From assembly GCA_029465975.1 (NCBI GenBank), contig CM055753.1, positions 1,811,035 to 1,875,034 of the forward strand: a stretch of DNA of 64,000 nucleotides. The letters are read 5' to 3'. Source of the DNA: Dallia pectoralis. Taxonomy: Eukaryota; Chordata; Actinopteri; Esociformes; Umbridae. Both the position numbers and the translations under genes were made by a program. Positions 54,301 to 63,300 of this stretch are shown in pieces; positions within the stretch are counted from its first letter, which is position 1, and each line of letters starts with the position of its first letter. A model generated the notes under the pieces. The model had not been told where the DNA came from. It was given only the letters and a program-made list of their open reading frames with translations, and ran no database searches.

Positions 54301-57300
54301 GTGTTGCCAGACACTTCTGCCAGAAGGTGGAACAATGTGTCAAACTTCGCCTTTAAACGGAGTTAGCCAATAAAATAGCTGTGTGGAGCTTCTAGCGCTG
54401 GTGGAAGAGGCATTAGTTGTTATATTAAGCCGATTAAGGCAAGCATCTTTTACAACACCTACCCACATGGTGTGGATACCTCTACTTTCAACAGCAGCAG
54501 CTGAACTACCACAATAATGCACTGAGTTTGTGAAGAACAGGCAGTTGCATGGTGATACATAATAATGCTAACAAGCTATTTAGCTTGCTGAAGAAATAAA
54601 ACATTTAGATTTAGACCAGTAAGTTAGTGTCACGAGTGTCAAAAATATATATTGTTTTGAGGCTCATGAATGTCACAGTGTTTGAAGCTTCTTTCTTGCA
54701 TTGTTAAGTCGTTTAAACCATGGTTCTAATTATTTGTAACGGTTCCTGGCTCACTGAGAGCATCTAGTGGGCCAGGAGGGCGTTGCAGTTCCCTTAGGAT
54801 ACTTATATACGTTTGAATTCACCTGAATCAGATGTGGGTGATTAGAGTGGACACAGCAGGTTTAGATTTGGTGAATATGTTTGTCATAAAAGTCACTGGG
54901 TCTAGGTGCACGATGTTGGATATTGTTTCTATGCCACAACAATGTATAGGGTGAATGTTAGAGTGCTGTTTAAATGTTATAAGTAAGTTGCTGTATATGC
55001 ACAATTGTATTTCATTTGTAGAGTGTATAGTGTTTTCACCGTTTACGGTTTGTTTTGATAAAAAAAAAAAAAGGATTTCCAACAGATATACACGCTCTGC
55101 GCCTGGCATTCCTCTGCACTTCACCTAGATCGTGACATTATTGACATGCCACAACCCAGCTTAGGGTCAGTCAGAGAGCACTGAGAATTGGTTCAGTACC
55201 ACTCAGTGTTGGTGGGTTGAATGTCAGACAGGATTGCCTTGCATTGTCACGATATAGAGACTCATTGTAGCAGGTCTGGAAAATGCAAGCTCAATCATGC
55301 TTGTTAGTATGAGAATGTGCTCTCCGTCGGGCGTGTAGGTTACAGTAGATAGTTATTTATGTGATATGAAGCAGAACTGTTTGGCAAGTTGTGATGTATA
55401 AATCCCTCAAATTCAGTGGGAGTTGCCACGAATAAAAATAGAAATACTGAATATACTGTATATCTTTTATATGGACAAAGGGCTGTGGTTTAAGGCCGAA
55501 ATACAAAGACCTGTACTTGCGCACAATTTACTGTTCTTATGCATGAAACGCGCAACGTAGATCTTTCTAATTATTTATTTAAAAGCCAAAACATGGCAGA
55601 AAATTAAACAATAAATAATTGACTCAGTCAGTCAGTCACTTCCACTGAATCCTATGGCCAGTTCAACTAAGAACAACTTAGGCCCCAGGCCTAAACACTA
55701 TGTGGTGTGCACAGTTGACTAGGAATCAGGTTAACCTATAGTATGCTTTCATAATGGTGTTTGAAATCAACTTCTAAGGATTGTGCACCAAACCAGAGCT
55801 GGCAGGTTTCCCAAAAATACAACTGGTGCCAAAGTACTATACACAGTGTGTAGTTTGTAATCTGATGTGCATTCGTTTTCAGTCTATAGCTTAAACGGCA
55901 GATATGAGGTTTGGTGTATGAGGTTTACATACCGATCTCAGGGTGCTGGTTTCTTCCCTCCACCGGAACACTGACTGTCCTCCGGAGAAGCGCTTTGCGC
56001 TGAGAGGCTGTGCGACGCTCCCGCAACAGTAAAGGGTGAACCTACGGTAAGAACAGAAGATATATGAGGTCTATGTCAAGTAAGAACAGAAGATATATGA
56101 GGTCTATGTCAGGTAAGAACAGAAGATATATGAGGTATATGTCAGGTAAGAACAGAAGATATATGAGGTCTATGTCAGGTAAGAACAGAAGATATATGAG
56201 GTCTATGTTAGGTAAGAACAGAAGATATATGAGTTCTATTTCAGGTAAGAACAGAAGATATATGAGGTCTATGTCAGGTAAGAACAGAAGATATATGAGG
56301 TCTATGTCAGGTAAAAACAAAACATATATGAGGTCTATGTCAGGTAAGAACAGAAGATATATGAGGTCTATGTTAGGTAAGAACAGAAGATATATGAGTT
56401 CTATTTCAGGTAAGAACAGAAGATAGATGAGGTCTATGTCAGGTAAGAACAGAAGATATATGAGGTCTATGTCAAGTAAGAACAGAAGATATATGAGGTC
56501 TATGTCAGGTAAGAACAGAAGATATATGAGGTCTATGTCAGGTAAGAACAGAAGATATATGAGGTCTATGTCAGATAAGAACAGAAGATATATGAGGACT
56601 CTGTCAGGTAAGAACAGAAGATATATGAGGTCTATGTCAGGTAAGAACAGAAGATATATGAGGTCTATGTCAGGTAAAAACAAAACATATATGAGGTCTA
56701 TGTCAGGTAAGAACAGAAGATATATGAGGTCTATGTCAAGTAAGAACAGAAGATATATGAGGTCTATGTCAGGTAAGAACAGAAGATATGAGGTCTATGT
56801 CAGGTAAGAACAGAAGATATATGAGGTCTATGTCAGGTAAGAGCAGAAGATATATGAGGTCTATGTCAGGTAAGAGCAGAAGATATATGAGGTCTATGTC
56901 AGGTAAGAACAGAAGATATATGAGGTCTATGTCAGGTAAGAACAGAAGATATATGAGGTCTATGTCAGGTAAGAACAGAAGATATATGAGGTCTATGTCA
57001 GGCTGAAGGCCTCTTGCTATTATAACAGTTCATTTGGTTGTTCTAGTACAACCTCCTCATTAAAACTAAAACTCTGTTGCTGAGTCGGGTCTGACTTTAT
57101 TTAGGCGTTTGAAATGAAAGTTATATAAGAGAGCTATGTGTGTTTCACTAAGGTAAATATTTTATATTATTTAGATGTTAAGTATTTATAATAATAAAGA
57201 TCAAAATATGACAACCCCCCATGTGCTTCAATTGGATCTGCTTTACTGAAATCCAAACATTTGAAAGTTGAGTGTCCTAAGATCAAAGTGCATTTTCCAC

Positions 57301-60300
57301 CCACACTAATGGCGCTTTTCCACTACACAGAACCAGCTCGACTTGACTTGGCCCGACTCGGCTCGCTTTCGCTCCGTTTTCCATTGCAGATAGTACCTGC
57401 ACGGTCGTCATAGCGACGCGGCAGGAAACTGCTGTGACGTAATCTTCTACGCGACACACACTTGCTACCCACACACACAAGACAATGGAGGAAATCGAGT
57501 GTATGCTGTATTTGACCGCGGGATGTGGCTGTTTCTCACAGCGTATTCTTTCGGTTTGCCATGGTATTCGTAATGGATAATATGTACAGCTCTCACGCAA
57601 TCTCTGGCCAAACTATTTAGAAATGGTGGGTTTACTCAGGATTCTACATCTGGCGCGTGCAATGATGACGCAGTGAATAGTGAGGATTCTCTGACCAATC
57701 AGCAGTCTGCCTTGTTTTCACGTCACATTTTAGTATCGCCTCAGCTCGCTCAGAACCTCGCATGAGGTGGTACGAAAAAAAGTACCTGGGAGCAGGTACA
57801 GGTACAACTTTTACCCAGTGGAAAACCAAAAAAGCTGAGTCGAGTCGAGCTGAGGCGAGCTGGTTCTGTGTAGTGGGAAAGCGCCATTTTAAGAGACAGA
57901 CATGATACATTTCCAGTGAGATTTACAAAGATAAGAGGTCAAACGTATTAACACCCAAAGAATTACCTAGAGAGAATATCATTTTGGTAGTACAGTTGGT
58001 ATCTAATAAGGTAAAATAACTTCTCATTTAAATAGTTTAAAACAGCCACTGTAAAGATCAGATGCATACGAATATATATATATGATTAGCCATAATGATC
58101 TACCAAGTTAAGTGAATAACGATTTTTGTTATGGCCAGATGACAGGGTCAGAGCATCTCTGAAATGACACGCCTAGTGAGGTTGCTCCCAGTTACCAGTG
58201 ACGAGTGCCTATCAACAGTGGTCCAAGAAGGGACCCGCTACAGACTGGTGACAGGGTGTTGGGCGCCCTGAAGCTCATCGATGGGCGAGGGAAACAAAGG
58301 CTATCCCGTCTGGAACAAACCAACAGAGGGTCTACTGTAGCACGTCACAGAACATTTGTTCTATGATGGTTACAGCATGAATGTGTCAACACACAATGAT
58401 TTGCACCCTGCTGTATAAGAGTGCCCATGATGACCCCATGATGACCCTGTGATGAACCCATGATGACCCCATGATTATCCCTGTCTACGGTTGAAAGCGA
58501 TTACAAAGGGCATGTGAATGTCAGAACTGGATGTCGGAGCGTTTGAAAAAAAACTGCCTGGTCCGATGAGACTCGTTTTCTTATGCATCCTGGATGGACG
58601 TGAATACGTGTGTCGTTTACCAGGGGAAGTGAAGGCGACAGGATTAACCGCAAAAAAGACGACAAGCCGGTGAATGGAGTATGATGGTATGCTCAGTATT
58701 CTGCTGGGAACATCTGTGTGATGTGCTGGACCATCAAGTCCGATCCACGGCGGCTCCACCTCGCAACTTACAGGACATCGCTAATTTGCTAATTTCTTGG
58801 TGCCAGGAACCACAGGACACTTTCTAAGGTCTTGTACAGAATAGTGTACACCAGTTGTCATGTGAGTCCTGGGGAAGAATATGACCAGCAATACTATTAG
58901 TCCAGGTGATTTTAATTATCTTAACTGTTATGTTTGGTTATGTTTCAATTTATTCTAATGTACCTGTTTCATGAAGGCCAGAATAAATGACTTTGACATC
59001 TTTTTTGGTCCTCGTGATGTCAGACAACAAAAACAGATTGCAAATTCAAAGCCTAGAACCAAGACACGTCTGCTTTCTTGTCAATAAAAGAACAATGCAA
59101 ATGGACACATCTGCCTAATAAGAACCAGCTGTGAAAACAATTTGTCCAAATACTTGGGGGGCCTACAATGGAATAAATATCTGCTATCTGCCAAACCTGC
59201 TATCATTTCTAAATGGTTATTCAGACTTCTTCAAATTAAACATGGCCTGCACCCATAGCTATAGCCTATGTTTAAACTGTAGGAATACAGAGACAAAAAA
59301 ATATTAATAGTTATGATTAACTGTTTATGCTTTGTGGCATGAAAGAGATTGAATCAATAAACTGATATATAAAACAAGAATTGACAAATCTACTTGTGCA
59401 TTTGATTTTAATATATTATATAAAACACCCGGCTCAAAATGAATGCTAAGCATTGAACAGACGGAACTGTGAAAAAGCAGCAATACCGTAGATCTTCTCG
59501 ATTGGAACTTTCTATAAATAGCTCATATTGTGTGTCAAGTCCAGTTTTTAATTTAAGGCGATGTTTTTAATCTGCAAACTGTCAGGCACATAGTCTTTGT
59601 TTTCAGGGTACAATCAGAAAATGTATTCACATAATGCACAATCTAGTTAATTCCTTAGTTGCATATTTATTTCGATGCAATGATCGCCTGATGTCAGGAA
59701 AACACAGACATCAGCAGAGCCTTCTCTGGTCCCTGGTCATGCTCTATAAGGCCTGTACTGAAGTCATGTTCAGTTGCCTGAATACTTATTTGGTACTGTT
59801 TCGTGCACCCTAATTCCTGTTGCTAATAAAATAACAACACCAGGGTAAATGACTGAACCTGCACACTATAATGTTGGGGAGACGGGGAGACAGCCAGTCG
59901 ACGATAAAACGTACATGTGCTCGTATTAGACGAGGGAGGTTCAAGACCTTCAATAACGGTAGAACGGTGGGATGTTTCAAAAATAAATGACATGATAAAA
60001 TAGTTGGAAAGATTGGCTTATCAGTGGAGAGTGAAGAGTTGTACTTGAGATCAATCGTTACACTTAACTACTGACAAAGTACCAGGGAACAATGGGTGTC
60101 CTCTGTTGAAGCACTTTGACTGCACTATCCGCCTTTTTGATCGTATTTGATTAGCCGCATTTCCCCGCCATCAAGGTTCTCAACTAACCATTAGTCTATG
60201 ATCTTTTTCTGTTGCGAGCTAGCCGCAATGCAGCTCAAGACCCTCGAAAAAAACAATGAGCACTTCAGAGATACACATATGAGTTTTATTTTAGTGTCGT

Positions 60301-63300
60301 TCCGGGTTGCTGGGTTGTGTATTTTGAACTCCAACATAATCTTTTCCCATATCGGGATATTTCTTGATCTTTGTGTTTATTGCAATTCTGGATCAGTTGC
60401 CAAGTGATTTAGAATGGTAACACCATTTTTATTTTTGCCATACTCTTGTCACAAAGTCTTTTATGCCACACCATGCCTGTCAGGTAATTGACAATCAGGG
60501 TTCGATCCACCCAGTTTCTACTATCGTATTAGTTGTTTAAATTTTACCCTATAACTATCAGAGAAAGTAGATGGCACTGATCATTTTCAATCATGGTGAA
60601 TAGCTCTAGCACATTATGTTTATTGGAAAGTACTATAATGGTGGATAAACCCTGTGGCTATTAAGGGACAGAGATAGGACAAGCATTTGTAGCCCAAAAT
60701 AGCTTTTCCCCTTGGTATTTCCAGCGACAGGTGACAAGAGCCAGTAATGGGATGTGCATCAGAGGAAATGCAGAAGTTAACAGAGAGAGCAATGATGATA
60801 TTGTTTCATAGTAAATGGCAGAAAACACAGATATAGCTCGGTGACTAACGCCATCCTAAATTATATAAGACCCATTTTGTTCAATCTGAATGTCATTGAT
60901 CTTTTACTTTCACAGGTACATTATTGCGTGGGGATTTTGAAATGTGTTACCCGAGTATGTGTGCGAGTGCATATTGGAAATGTATTGTAGTTGTCACTAG
61001 TTAATATTATTGTTCACTCTTTTGTTCAGATACAGACTATAGGAAGTGTTTATTAAAGGGGCATTTCTGTCTGTATGTTCCTTAGGTCTGTATCATGTTT
61101 GAGAATTTAATAGGTCAGTAAGATTTGTTTCACATATAATTGGCCAGATGGGATTAGATTGCTAAACAACACGTTCTGTTTCATGAGAACTTGTATTAAA
61201 GGACTAGTGAGATCTGAAAAATATATGTAGTCATGTTTTCTTATATTTTACTAAGCCCCCATGTTTTTAAATATCAAACTACAAGTACATTAGTGTGTAG
61301 TCGTGGAAATTCTTGATCAATAGACCTGGTATAAATATCTCATTAATAACAATTGGTCCATAATAGATTTGTCATGTCCAATATGGCAAATAGTTTAATT
61401 ATGATATTGATTTATATCTAATAGTAAATGTGTGTTCATGTTCATGTTTTTATCCCTTTAAAGATAGAAAAAATCCCCTTTAAAGATCCTGCATTTCCCC
61501 TTTAAAGATCCTGCATTTCCCCTTTAAAGATCCTGCAATTTCCCCTTTAAAGATCCTGCAATTTCCCCTTTAAAGATCCTGCATTTCCCCTTTAAAGATC
61601 CTGCATTTCCCCTTTAAAGATCCTGCATTTCCCCTTTAACGATCCTGCAATTTCCCCTTTAAAGATCCTGCATTTCCCCTTTAAAGATCCTGCATTTCCC
61701 CTTTAAAGATCCTGCATTTCCCCTTTAAAGATCCTGCATTTCCCCTTTAAAGATCCTGCATTTCCCCTTTAAAGATCCTGCATTTCCCCTTTAAAGATCC
61801 TGCATTTCCCCTTTAAAGATCCTGCATTTCCCCTTTAAAGATCCTGCATTTCCCCTTTAAAGATCCTGCATTTCCCCTTTAAAGATCCTGCATTTCCCCT
61901 TTAAAGATCCTGCATTTCCCCTTTAAAGATCCTGCAATTTCCCCTTTAAAGATCCTGCAATTTCCCCTTTAAAGATCCTGCAATTTCCCCTTTAAAGATC
62001 CTGCAATTTCCCCTTTAAAGATCCTGCATTTCCCCTTTAAAGATCCTGCATTTCCCCTTTAAAGATCCTGCATTTCCCTTTAAAGATCCTGCATTTCCCT
62101 TTAAAGATCCTGCATTTCCCCTTTAAAGATCCTGCATTTCCCCTTTAAAGATCCTGCATTTCCCCTTTAAAGATCCTGCATTTCCCCTTTAAAGATCCTG
62201 CATTTCCCCTTTAAAGATCCTGCATTTCCCCTTTAAAGATCCTGCATTTCCCCTTTAAAGATCCTGCATTTCCCCTTTAAAGATCCTGCATTTCCCCTTT
62301 AAAGATCCTGCATTTCCCCTTTAAAGATCCTCCATTTCCCCTTTAAAGATCCTGCATTTCCCCTTTAAAGATCCTGCATTTCCCCTTTAAAGATCCTGCA
62401 TTTCCCCTTTAAAGATCCTGCATTTCCCCTTTAAAGATCCTGCATTTCCCCTTGAAGGATCCTGTAATTGTTGCCCAAAACTCCTACCTTTATACCACTG
62501 ACACAATCTTGTGGCCACTTACCCACTACGGTCTCATCCACCCAACAACATACAGTAGCTTTAATTACAACCTTCATCTATTGCTCAATACCAAAAATAA
62601 CTAAATGCATGCTCTTCAATCTGAGTCTTCCTCCACTCAAACATCCTCGCCCTGAATGTGTCTGAGTTAGATCATGTCCACAGCTAAAAATAACTTTTTA
62701 TGGTTGGGCTGTTTCATTCAGTACCCTTATCACCCACCCTCAGTTTAAAGTAACATAACGATTGGCTGTTCATCCATCAAGGTTACCCTCGTAACAATTA
62801 CCATACTGCAAATCCTTAACTGTGTGTTTGTATTCTATAGGGTTGTCACTAAAAAGCTCCTCAATAAATAAGATTTCATTTATTACACTGCCATCTGTTT
62901 TTTACCAGCACATATTTAATCCTCATCATTGTGAGCTTTAACTGATGCTTGCAACATTAGTTATGTTATTTATTGCCTTTTCCTTCATATATATATATTT
63001 TGTGCGTCTCTGTTTGTTGTCATGTCAACTAGCAATTCAATGCCTTTGGCCAGTTTGCCACTGAAAATAAGTTCTCAATCGACTTGGTTTGAATTGATCT
63101 GGTTTAATCATATGTTAAATATATCATAGCAAACTAAATAGTAACAATTTAATGATTGACATGTGTATAACCTACTAACCTAATAACATACTATGTAAAT
63201 GTATAATAATGTTAAAAAAAAAAAAAATTAATGTTTCTCTCCCTCCATCTCCCTGGGACCTTTGGAGGGCTCAGCCATCTATCTAATATTACCTGTAAAT

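Noticed and set aside
56042..57006. 213-codon FLPDIDLIYLL frame resembling a repeated membrane segment
   Set aside because: Antisense reading of the 33-bp array, with no start context or unique flanking sequence.
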